Assembly: GCA_963932465.1 (NCBI GenBank)
Contig: OZ010787.1
Span: 14,372,926-14,436,925, forward strand
Length of the DNA: 64,000 nt
Source: Maratus speciosus
Lineage: Eukaryota > Arthropoda > Arachnida > Araneae > Salticidae
Direction: 5' to 3'
Shown: one piece after another, positions 55,077 through 64,000 of the stretch
Numbering within the stretch: the first letter of the stretch is position 1
Layout: each line of letters starts with the position of its first letter
Notes under the pieces: generated by a model
The model's input: only the letters and a program-made list of their open reading frames with translations
What the model was told of the DNA's origin: nothing
The model's database searches: none
Translations under genes and position numbers: made by a program

Positions 55077-56049
55077 TAATTAAAGTTTCTGTACTTTTTC
55101 AGTGAAATACTATTTTACCATCTCAAATTACCCCATTTCAAAATTCTTTAATTTTACATCTGGTATTTTAGCTTTCCTGTATTAAAATCATTCCATTTCG
55201 AAATTATATTTTTCTTTCATAAGCCCGTTTTTTTATTTTCTCGGGACGCGGTCAGTGATGTTTTTCCACTTTTCTGCGCACCATTACACATTTTGTTCTA
55301 TGCGCGGTCGTTGTCAATCCCTTTGTGAAACACCTATAGGTTGGAAATCTAGTTCTTTCTAGTTTTTTGCCTTTCTACTATTCGTGCGTGCATTAGTATT
55401 TTTTATTTTTTCCTTTCACAGAGCAGAAGATTTCGGCTCCTTTACTGTCTTGCAAAACTCAGGCGTATTATTCTGTTAACTTAGAACATATGATCTGTAT
55501 TAATATTTTAAAGATCAATGGAAGTGATGCTGAGTGCATTTAAACATTTTGTTGTGTCAGAGACTTATAATTGATACTAATGAATGTAAAACATGCCAGT
55601 TTCTGTTTATCATGATTTGAAATTGTATATATACAAGCCGTGTGCACCAACAAGCTGTCTGCTTATTGGTGAGAATCTCCTTTTATTATTTTAATCCATC
55701 ATCTTTATCTAAGCAACACTCATACTCCACTTTTTAAACAATCGATTTCGTCTTTTCAGAGGAATTTTGCAAGTTGCAATCCTGATTTATTAGTTCTTTG
55801 CTAAATCTCACTAATGTGTCTCCAAATTGTCACACACACATATATGTGTGTTTGGGTGTAAGTTGTAAGAATCTGGTTATATTTTGAAGGAAGTAAATCC
55901 TACAGTGTAACATCTTGGGAGCTTAATAGTCAGAACAATTTGGCTTAGAGGCGAGACCACATGTTAAATTTTGAGCTGGTGTAAAAACGCTACAAAAATT
56001 ATTAAAACCGCTTCAGACACATGCTGAAATAATTACACAAGCATGCGAT
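55077..56049. other. Gene-free stretch
   Basis: I see no gene. A GC-richer patch with two GCGCGGTC/GACGCGGTC-like motifs lies at 55240-55310, and a CACACACATATATGTGTGT palindrome near 55833. Confidence 0.4.
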
Positions 56050-57400
56050 GGTTGTGTTTAACGTTTCATAATTGATTTTTAAGTATATTTTTAGCACTGA
56101 ATCCGAAAATGATCTTTATTTTTAACCTTTTTTCACAAATTGTAAATTTCAAAGTTAAAAAAAAAAAATAGCGACAATCTGATACTATAAAATAGATGTG
56201 ATGGTAGTGTTTTTTAACTTTTGATAATTGATTTTCATGTATTTTTTTATCACTGAATTTAAAAAAAATGACCTTCATGTTTAACCATCATGTCAGGATT
56301 TTTCGCAAATCATAAATTTCAAAGTTAAAAAGTAAAAAAAATAGCGAAAATCTAATACTATAAAACAGGTATGATGGTTGGGGAACCGCAATAGACGTAA
56401 ATGGCCTTTACGAGATTGCAGAGGTGACTCCATTAAAGGGTGATGATGATAGCGGACTACTGCTGGATGTTACACCGAGATGAATCCCATAGAGAACATA
56501 AAAGGAAAAGCGCGAGGAAGAGCATGAGAGGATCGAAGAAACTTCCACACATGGAATTAAAATTACAAGGATTTTAAATACATAATATTTTACTTGTTTA
56601 GCTGTGAAAAGCTGTAAAATGGCTTCATTTATGGCGACTTATTTTGGTTGTCAAATTTGGCGATATTTCACCAAATGGCGACAACTTGACGCTAACGTAT
56701 ATGAGGACATATTGTTATGCTTATATGCTTATGATTGGGAAAACGGTTACAACAATGAAAGATAATTTGGGAGAAATCATTGATTTTATTGGTTTTTGTT
56801 AAATTACTAAAAAGGTACTGAGCCAATGTTGATGAAACAGAAGTGGTACCAATTCTAGTGTATCCTCTTTCAGTTAAAATAAAAATCACATAAATCGGTC
56901 GCATAGTTTCGGAGTAATAGGTGAACATACATAAAAAAATGCATATACGTGTCGAATTGATAACCTCCTTTTTTTTAAAGTCGGTTATAAATTGAATAAA
57001 TTAGTATGAAAAAAAAAGTATTTTACTTCTATTTTATTGTATAAAATTTTCGCTACATTTCGACATTTTACAAATTGTAACATTTGCGATTTTCGAAAAA
57101 TCCTAACGTGATGGTAAATAATGAAGGTCATTTTCGGATTCAGTGCTACAAAATATTTTAGAATCATTTATTAAAAGCTAAAAAAACAGAACCATCACAT
57201 CTATTTTATAGTATTAGATTTTCTCTATTTTTTTTTTTTTTTTTTCTTTTTTTTTTTTTTTTTGCTTTGAAATTTACGATTTGCAAAAAATCCTGACGTG
57301 ATGGTTAAAAATCCAGGTCATTTTCAGATTCATCACAACAAAATACTAAGAATCAATTATCAAAAGTTAAAAAACAGGACACAACCTAAAATTTCGCAAG
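56050..57400. repeat. Tandem-in-inverted repeat complex
   Basis: Two tandem units of about 160-170 bp at 56050-56375 (TAATTGATTTT ... CACTGAATCC ... ACTATAAAA.AG.TGTGATGG) are found again, inverted and also as two tandem units, at 57010-57395. The intervening 600 bp includes CCTCCTTTTTTTTAAAGTCG (56966-56985), an element-end-like sequence common in arthropod repeats. A T-rich run lies at 57228-57263. The minus-strand frames here are not conserved between units. Fold-back in architecture; family unknown. Confidence 0.55.
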
Positions 57401-58635
57401 CTAGTGTTATGAATATTTAATTTTAAGTTTCAAATTTCCTTTTCCCCTTTCGTGAAAAAATAGGTTTAATAATCACATTGATAATGTTTTTTCATTTATT
57501 TAAATATTTTATTCATTTATTTCATTTCATTTATTTTCTTTTTCTTTTCTTCATTTTTTAGCTATACATTGTTAATGTAAGAAATCAAAGTGTTTTCATT
57601 TTAGGGGCCTGGTCTTAACTACAAATAAATTAATATTTTTCAATATTTATTGCAAATAATCTGAATCTCTTCTGAATACGCACACATGCTTGGAAAATTT
57701 ATGAATATGTTTGATATTCTTTCTGTCATTTCTTTCTTTAAGAAGTGTAATGTTGATTTACCCAAATTGTTTGATTGTTACAATCTCGTTAGAGGAAAAA
57801 AATACTTTAATAAATCTTATTTCAACAAAATAATACAAGATGAACAAAAATAAATACACATAATAACAAACCAAAGAAAACAAAATAAAATGAAATAAAA
57901 TATAAGAATTCTGAGTCAGAAAGGTTTGGGAATATAAGTTTGCAACTCAATGAAATATTGGAAGATTTAACTAAATTAAACAAGTTACGTAAATTAAAGT
58001 ATTGATAGAAAACTATGAAAGTCCATATTAAAATACATCCAGGAAATAGAATTATAGATTTTCGCACCTTCAGCTGTCGCCAGTAAAATAATGAAACGGG
58101 AAGTGCTACTTAACGTTTGTTGATTCAGCTGATTGTTCAGTTAAAGTTCAATAGCCAACGTTTGTGTTATGAGGTGCATTATACAATTATTACTGGAAGA
58201 AAATTGTACAACATACTATCTAATATTTGATTATCGTTATTATAAGTTTTGTTTTTACTTTTTAAATCTATATAATAAAAAAATTAGAAGAAATAGATTT
58301 TAAAAACACATGTTACAAGCATTGCGAGTTAAAAAATTCAATTAAAGCTTATATTTAACTGTAAATTTATACTAATTTTAATGCACTGCGAAGAAAATCA
58401 GTATCAATATATTTGTGTATTTTTATCGAACTGTTTATTTTTAAATTATGTAAAGTATAGCTATTGTTTGCAACTATTGTTTGTAATTTGTATCTAAACA
58501 TGGTTGGAATTCCAACCACCAGTTTAATATTCCAGACTCTAAACTTATTCCAAAATGTAATTCAGTTTTGGATCTAGACTTTTACGAAGCTTATTATATA
58601 CATAAACATACTTCTTCCTTAGTGAATGATATGAC
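57401..58635. other. AT-rich stretch without gene
   Basis: I find nothing recognisable. The 81-codon minus-strand frame at 57822-58067 is rich in Phe/Leu because of the local AT bias and has no other support. Confidence 0.5.
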
Positions 58636-59170
58636 CAGCATCCCTTTTCTCCCGCAAGTGTGGGGAGATCCTGCGCAGTGACTTTTATTTTTCTGTTTAC
58701 CTGTGAGTTACGTCATTTCTTTGGGATATATAAACTCTAGCTTTCGCCACTTCAGTCAATTCATTCAGCCATTGCTCCACCAGTGGTCAAGAGGTTCTGC
58801 TCTCGAAGCTGGTAGACGGGAGGTGCTGGTTTCGAACCCAATCGTGCCCGTCGGCCTAATCGTTCGGAGTTTTCGTGGTTTTCTTCTAACCTTGGATTTC
58901 CATGCGTAAATACGGGTTAGGTTCCCTTAGAAAGATCCCCACGAAGGGCACTCCTCCCATGGGCCTATATCCCTCGAGTAGATAATCGACCGTCAAAAAT
59001 CAACTCAACTCAACTCATTCAGCCAGTACTCGGGGCTATAACCGAGGGGTTCTTTGAACCCATTTTAATCTTCTTTTCCCCTCGCACTGAGGAAGGGGAT
59101 CCAAGAATCCTCGAACGGCCGTGTGTGATTATTTGTCTTGTATTGTACGTATTTGTGCGTTAAAACGTTG
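58636..59170 (+). repeat. Possible solo LTR, split by a SINE
   Basis: A segment starting near TGTGGGGAGATCCTGCGCAG contains a TATA box (GGGATATATAAACTC, about 58722) followed 20-30 bp later by initiator-like TTCAGTCAATTC. After the SINE it continues with CTCGGGGCTATAACCGAGG and CCTCGAACGGCCGTGTG. Its GC content and promoter-like layout differ from the surroundings. The start resembles that of the 2.9-kb repeat (TGCTGGGGAGATCC). The right boundary is not defined, so this remains tentative. Confidence 0.3.
58772..59014 (+). mobile_element. tRNA-derived SINE, copy 1
   Basis: It is 243 bp with an 11-bp target duplication TCATTCAGCCA (58761-58771 and 59015-59025). The head CCACCAGTGGTCAAGAGG (box A region) and GGTTTCGAACCC (box B) mark a tRNA-derived pol III promoter. 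The body includes GTTTTCGTGGTTTTCTTC and the 3' end CCCTCGAGTAGATAATCG followed by CAAAAATCAAC and a short AACTC tail repeat. It would rely on a LINE for mobilisation. The 68-codon frame overlapping it is spurious. Confidence 0.9.
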
Positions 59171-59769
59171 TAAAAGTTTTTACTTTATGCATTAATTTAA
59201 AATAATGTTAAAATATCGTATTTTTGGCATTTGTTTAGTCGATTACATACCTGTATTCCTATTTGCGTTACGATGGTGTATATAATTTTTAATCTTCACT
59301 GCTAACCAAACATTATTTAAAATTGATTCTGTTTGCACGACATATTTTTAATATTTAAAAAGAAAAAGGTTTTGCATTGAACAAAAGTCTAATTTATTTA
59401 CTGTCTTTTGGTCTTGGAAGTTCTGCATCATTATATTATTAAGTTTTATACTTATTATACATCTATACTGATAATATTTATCTTGTTATATTGCTTTGTT
59501 CTACCAGTTTTGTTATTTTGTTATTTCAATTACCTTTATTATTAGGGAAGAGCTGACAAAATTAGAAGTGAATCGAATAGTAGTTTTAGAGTAATTGTGG
59601 TCACCCATTTCAAAAATGCTCTTTTGAGAAAAAACAGTTTAATATAATCATAATTATAATTATAGTACTATATTTATTACTATTTTTACTTATATAGAAT
59701 AGCTCATTCCAGTACCATAAAGTAGTCAACGCCTCTAAAACAAAAAGTTGATTTTTTGAAATTTATGAC
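59171..59769. other. AT-rich stretch without gene
   Basis: I see no gene or element boundary in this stretch. It is AT-rich DNA between the possible solo LTR and the tRNA-bearing fold-back. Confidence 0.5.
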
Positions 59770-59957
59770 TAACAAGGAGAGAGCCAACCTTGGTAATCAT
59801 AGATTTTGATTATTTTAATGTATGTTGTAGGGTATAGACCCCTTAGTCTCAAGTTCAACTAAATTTATACGATGCTCCTTAGTTCTTGAGAAACAGGGGG
59901 TCTAATATTATAAATGAACTTAAATATCTACTTTGTAAATAAAAGACTACGTTAATC

Positions 59958-60024
59958 GTAGCACAGTTGGTACGGCTTTGGCTCGTTACTCCGTGGGCTC
60001 GGCTTCGATTCCCGAACACGCTAC
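59958..60024 (+). ncRNA. tRNA-like sequence in left fold-back arm
   Basis: It is 67 nt, starting GTAGCACAGTTGGTACGG (box A-like) with GGCTTCGATTCC as box B and ending GCTAC, which pairs with the start GTAGC. It is too short and irregular for a functional tRNA. Confidence 0.5.
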
Positions 60025-60481
60025 ACTTGTTTTTACCATTTTTCGTACTTGTAATTATAACTTAGTAATCTCATTGTCAATTAAAAATCACAATATTGTA
60101 TATCAATTATGATTTTAACCTATCTATTTTTTTACTTTTAACTAAAAAGTTGTATAAAACATCATAAAAATGTTAATTAAAAAAAAAAAAGAAATCACTT
60201 TTAAAATGTATTTCATATAGTCTTTATCGATGCAATGGTATTGATCAATTGTGTCAATTCGTGATTTTAAAGAAACATCATTTATGTATTGCCTTTACAA
60301 GGGAGGTGAATACGATGATAATATTACTCTGTTTTTAAAGTAGCAAGCATAATTACATTAAAAATTAGCATCAGAATTAAATTACAACCGATATTTTGCA
60401 TATTAAAGATTTTTAAATTTGTAACACGTATGCTTGCGTTTTGAATTATTTTGCTTTCCCCTTTATCTTCTTTCTGCTTTT

Positions 60482-60732
60482 GCCCCACCAGTGGCTGAGA
60501 GGTTCTGCTCTCAAAGCTGGTAGACGGGAGGTGCTGGTCTCGAACCCAATCTCGCCCGTCGGCCTAACCGTTTCGGAGTTTTCGTGGTTTTCTTCGAAAC
60601 CTTGGATTTCCCATGGGTTATGTTTTTTACGGGTTAGGTTCTCTTAGAAAGACCCCCCACGGAGGGCACTCCCCCTCGGGCCTATATCCCTCGAGTAGAT
60701 AATCGGCCGCCAAAAATCAACCCAAACCAACT
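60482..60732 (+). mobile_element. tRNA-derived SINE, copy 2
   Basis: It is 251 bp with a perfect 12-bp target duplication CTTTCTGCTTTT (60470-60481 and 60733-60744). It contains box A TGGCTGAGAGG and box B GGTCTCGAACCC. It is colinear with 58772-59014 and slightly longer in the middle. It is inserted in the spacer of the fold-back at 59770-61280. Confidence 0.9.
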
Positions 60733-61017
60733 CTTTCTGCTTTTATTTTTATTTTATTTGAATATGTTTTATTTTATCACGACTAGATGGCGCCACAGCA
60801 GGTTTTGTTACGATTTTGGAATTTTAATTATTCAATAATAGATCGAATTTCTTTTTAAATTGCTTTAAAGGATGAGAAATAATGGTTTAAAAAATATATG
60901 AATTAAAATTTAAATATGTTAACATTATAATTAGCGTACGATATTAAAATTTTTAATTGACACTATTAAATTATAATTACATATATATTTATAAAACAAA
61001 AAATGAGAAAAACAAAT

Positions 61018-61084
61018 GTAGCGCGTTCCGGAATCGAACCCGAGCCGTCGGAGCACCGAGCAAATGCCGTACCAATTGCACTAC
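61018..61084 (-). ncRNA. tRNA-like sequence in right fold-back arm
   Basis: It is 67 nt on the minus strand. GTAGTGC at the start pairs fully with GCGCTAC at the end (one G-T). Box A-like TAGTGCAATTGGTACGG and a perfect box B GGTTCGATTCC (61030-61040) are present. The T-stem region does not fold canonically. It is the inverse partner of 59958-60024. Confidence 0.55.
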
Positions 61085-61424
61085 GACCAACGTAATCCTT
61101 TTGTTACAACGTAAGTATTTAAGTTGTGTTATAATATTAGACCCCCCCCCCCTCCCTGTTTCTCAAGAATCAAGGAGCGTTGTATAAAGTCCTTTGAACT
61201 TGAGACTAAGGGGTCTGTACCCTACAACATATATTAAAATAATCAAAATCTGTGATTACCAAGGTTGGCCCTCTTCTTGTAAGTGTAACTCCTTAAAATC
61301 TTACAAAGAAAAGTATCGCGAAATTCAATTAGTTACCAGAAAACATATACAGTTATATTAAATTCACTTTATAATAAGGATAATTTAATAAAATTACCGG
61401 TGACAATCGAAGACTTTTCTTTCT

Positions 61425-62015
61425 GTAGATGCTAAAGATAACAGGAAACGGTCCTCTTAGAGCGTCGCAAAACAAAATTTAGCTATATCTCGAATGGAAT
61501 TAGCTGTAAACTTACACGCTAATGTTTTTGACGATTATGAATAGTTTTTTTTTGCAAAAAATATTGTGGTTCATAATTCATATTTCTTTAATAATAATTT
61601 TCATCATCAAAACTATTTAGATAGAAAAATTAAATGCCTGGAATATGTTTGCTTCTATTCAGTGTTTTCAATTTAAAAAAAGGAAATTTCGATCGGATAA
61701 TTTTTGAGAAGATATAGGTTAAAGTTTATCGCATGAATATTTAGCATTAGCATCCTCAAATTTTGACCTCTTCTAACTCGATGATGATGTAAGAAAACTA
61801 TACCTTTTCCATTTTGCCTTGATCCAAGAAACTCAAATAAGGGGTGAAGAGCGGGTATTAACATTTGAAAATTAAAAGTTGGTGCAATTTTTATATGAGG
61901 GCGATCCTTATTTTTTTAAAAATGCAATCATATTGGAAAGGTAGATAATATTAATTTCCAGTCGAATGGTACTGCTCGCGTCTTTCTGAGATAATTTGGT
62001 GATAAAACAGCATAG
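61425..62015. repeat. Diverged relative of the 2.9-kb repeat's terminal element
   Basis: 61425-61800 matches the inverse of about 37150-37560 (AACGGTCCTCTTA, TAATGTTTTTGACGATTATG and CTTTTCTAAC-type blocks). 61800-62010 matches 37815-38000 in the same orientation (CTTGATCCAAGAAACTC, then CGAATGGTACTGCTCGCGTC against CAAACGGTACCTCTCGAATC). This mixed orientation supports a TIR transposon shared by both loci. A 12-13 C run follows at 62030-62041. Confidence 0.55.
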
Positions 62016-62970
62016 CTCCGTACTACCCTCCCCCCCCCCCCAGAACAGTATATATATATATTTACTAGAATGCCTGTACTTTTGTCATTTTAGGTTGAAT
62101 TAACTTAAATTTAAGAATTTTTTTTAAAAATATTTAAGATGATGTAATGCCTCTTAAAAGAGAACACGTCTACAGTTTGAGATTGGAATGATGCGTAGTA
62201 TCCACGTTGCAGTGCAGTTCCAAAGCCTGGGTTTCAAAAAGTCACCAATTTTTTAAAACATGAAAAATAACTAGTTGTTTTGCCGTTTATTTCATTTGAA
62301 GGATTTCGTGAAACGTCTCGCTCCTTTAAAAATTTCAATCACTGCAAGTAAAAAATACGATTGACACACGGTATTGTGAAGAAGTAGGTAATAGCATTAA
62401 GAACACCAACTGAAAAAAGTGTCTTCAAAAGACCTTGTATGCCTAGAAAATGCAAGAACATTACAATAGTAAAATTTTATTATACAACGACGAAATAATT
62501 TGATAATAGAAAAATTTATAATTTGATAATAAATAAAACTGACAAAAGTTTTTAAGGAAGGATGATTCAGTAGAAGAGTGAATGACCTCATTGTTTTACT
62601 GACATAAAAATTTGGCGTGAATATGTACGACTTACAAAAGTGATTGTAAGAGTACGAAAATTTGCAAATGTCTGTGATAGACTTAGCTGATCAAGAAAAT
62701 AAGTAGATGTGTAGTAGAGTGGTAAGTGTGATACTCACTTCAAAGTATTTAGTGAAGAAACACAATCCCAGTGATGCATGTGAAGCTATCTATTAGGACT
62801 ATAATCTAAAAACTTTAACTTATTTTAAGTAAAGACTAGCTGAAAAAACAGAAGTTAATATTGAAAACGAAGTTATAGAAAATGACTAAACTTAAAAAAA
62901 TGAACTCAGTCTGCCACCTCTTTTTTCTAGAAAAATAAACTGGGTTTTCGTTAACTCTATAGTATATATG
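62016..62970. other. AT-rich stretch without gene
   Basis: I see no gene or element edge here beyond a C run and a TA microsatellite near 62050. The 64-codon minus-strand frame at 62397-62591 is unsupported. Confidence 0.5.
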
Positions 62971-63224
62971 AGGGGTTCACAATCATAGTGGGCCGAGTCT
63001 ATTTTGAAAAAAAATGAGATAGTCCATTTAGAAGGTGACTAAAATCTGTTTTATCTACTTCCACAGTAAACCAAGCCTGTAAACAGATGACATATATGAA
63101 AAAGTGTGTTAAAACAGACTTGGTTCACTCTAGGAGTAGATAAAACAGATTTTACTCACCTTCTAAATGGACTATATCATTTTTTTTTTCTAAATGGACT
63201 TGGTCTACTATGGTTGTGATCCCT
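62971..63224. mobile_element. Palindromic MITE
   Basis: The left arm starts AGGGGTTCACAATCATAGTG and the right arm ends CACTATGGTTGTGATCCC-like sequence (TACTATGGTTGTGATCCC). The arms pair over about 100 bp (AGTCCATTTAGAAGGTGA against CACCTTCTAAATGGACT) with a 35-bp centre. Non-coding. The 'cacaatcatagtgg' ends recall dispersed fold-back MITEs; family not assigned. Confidence 0.65.
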
Positions 63225-63308
63225 TCATGTGTCTAATATGGAAACTGAATACACTCAAAGGGGAAAGTGTTTACCAAACTCTTTTTGGCGGAATTATCCA
63301 AAATTTTG

Positions 63309-63344
63309 AATATCAGTACATAAAATTGTTTATGTACTGATATT
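63309..63344. repeat. Perfect 16-bp hairpin
   Basis: The arms AATATCAGTACATAAA and the exact inverse TTTATGTACTGATATT are separated by ATTG. The sequence shows a perfect stem and nothing else diagnostic. Confidence 0.85.
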
Positions 63345-64000
63345 GTTTAATGAAACGTATTACATAAGAATAATCCATGTAATTAACGCCTAAATTAACT
63401 CTCCAAATTCATACATGTAAGAATTGATATACATGGTGTTTAAATAGTTTGTCTAGATCACATACAGAATTAATTTTGGAAAAAAATATTTTTTCATGCC
63501 TATAATTTAAATAAATCCTTTCGTTTTTAAATTATGAAACGCACTACATTTCATTAAAGTACTGAAGTAAATTATTAAAACAGCCGCAACAAAAATTAAT
63601 GTAAAATATTTTGGGTTGTATTTTACACTGTATTTTACATTTAAGAATGTTACTAAAGAAGAATTGATGAAAGTTACACACCCGATATCAATATTTGAAA
63701 AAATAAAAATAAAACTTTAAAATATAAAAAAATAATATTTTATATTTAATTAAAAAATAATTATAATCTTAGCATGATGGCAGAATGCTGTTCTCTTTTG
63801 ACAATAGTAATTATTTTAAAGATTCATCACCTTTTCCTTTAAAAATTATTTTATAAAGCTCTTTTGAAATATTTAGTACAAGATTATCATAATCTATCAG
63901 TATAGTTTAAAATTATTTTTAAAGATTAAAAAGGTAAAAGAATTTATACAAGAATAGATTATTTTTATTATAAAGCTAATCCACTAGTCTAAAGCAAAGT
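63345..64000. other. AT-rich stretch without gene
   Basis: I see no supportable features to the end of the window. Confidence 0.5.

Larger units (their letters stand above)
59770..61280. mobile_element. 1.5-kb fold-back with tRNA-like sequences in its arms
   Basis: The arms at about 59770-60110 and 60915-61280 are inverted copies. Paired landmarks are GCCAACCTTGGTAATCA / TGATTACCAAGGTTGGC-type outer edges, GTAGGGTATAGACCCCTTAG / CTAAGGGGTCTGTACCCTAC, and a tRNA-like block in each. The arms differ enough to be old. The spacer holds a complete younger SINE (60482-60732) and no open reading frame. A 10-C run (61142-61151) lies in the right arm. The architecture fits a fold-back or inverted SINE-derived element of unknown family. 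Confidence 0.7.

Noticed and set aside
58703..60647. 68-codon frames sharing GSAL(E/K)AGRREVLVSNP
   Set aside because: The similarity comes from the shared SINE body, not from a protein family.
53002..61084. Functional tRNA genes
   Set aside because: All four tRNA-like sequences lie in inverted repeats and have defects (A at position 33, long variable region, or only 67 nt), so they are tRNA-derived.

Overview
The window looks like intergenic heterochromatin-like DNA from an animal nuclear genome, most likely an arthropod; an arachnid is my guess, not something the sequence proves. It is very AT-rich, has microsatellites and homopolymers, carries a 200-N scaffold gap (41286-41485), and is packed with eukaryotic mobile elements: BEL/Pao and Ty3/gypsy retrotransposons, Tc1/mariner-, pogo- and piggyBac-type inverted-repeat elements, tRNA-derived SINEs and several fold-back elements. 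I find no convincing host protein gene. One exon-like segment (40414-40545, + strand) is the best host-gene candidate and is weak.

Layout. 0-6.4 kb: a piggyBac-like MITE (245-458), a copy of a repeat family I call R1 (2216-2797), a 16-bp minisatellite (3724-4115), and otherwise AT-rich DNA. 6.48-15.41 kb: a nest. An R1 copy is split by a TA-flanked MITE (6496-7319) and by a long TA-flanked inverted-repeat element (7430-15071). That long element itself holds a 1.5-kb fold-back (9888-11393), two small CAGTAAAAC MITEs, a SINE fragment, GC-rich degenerate repeats and a perfect hairpin. 15.8-18.3 kb: an R2 repeat, another R1 copy and a 771-bp mariner-type MITE. 18.68-26.82 kb: an inverted-repeat DNA transposon with a decayed transposase-like piece, into which a nearly intact BEL/Pao retrotransposon (20334-26559, minus strand, target duplication ATATG) has inserted. 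27.6-32.9 kb: R1, then R2 interrupted by a 1.8-kb inverted-repeat element (target duplication ATGT) that has its own small unknown coding region, then another TIR-like element.

35.09-51.47 kb: a Ty3/gypsy gag-pol on the minus strand (42846-47827) lies between two 2.9-kb direct repeats. I read these repeats as unusually long LTRs, but their orientation relative to gag-pol is not settled. 51.9-53.85 kb: a decayed plus-strand gypsy pol carrying a 280-bp palindrome made of two head-to-head tRNA-like sequences. 54.3-64 kb: two opposed copies of one mariner-type MITE, a tandem/inverted repeat complex, two full SINEs with clear target duplications, a 1.5-kb fold-back whose arms contain tRNA-like sequences, a diverged relative of the 2.9-kb repeat's terminal segment, and a further palindromic MITE.

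The genes do not form a host pathway. The only working units are self-contained: BEL gag-pol (three lesions, LTRs differing at two positions) and gypsy gag-pol (intact catalytic residues in RT, RNase H and integrase, but an in-frame TAG after gag and a -1 frame change inside the protease, at which a GGGAAAC heptamer sits in the correct phase). The most noteworthy observations are that frame junction, the uncharacterised ATGT-flanked element at 29942-31725, and the two tRNA-bearing fold-backs.
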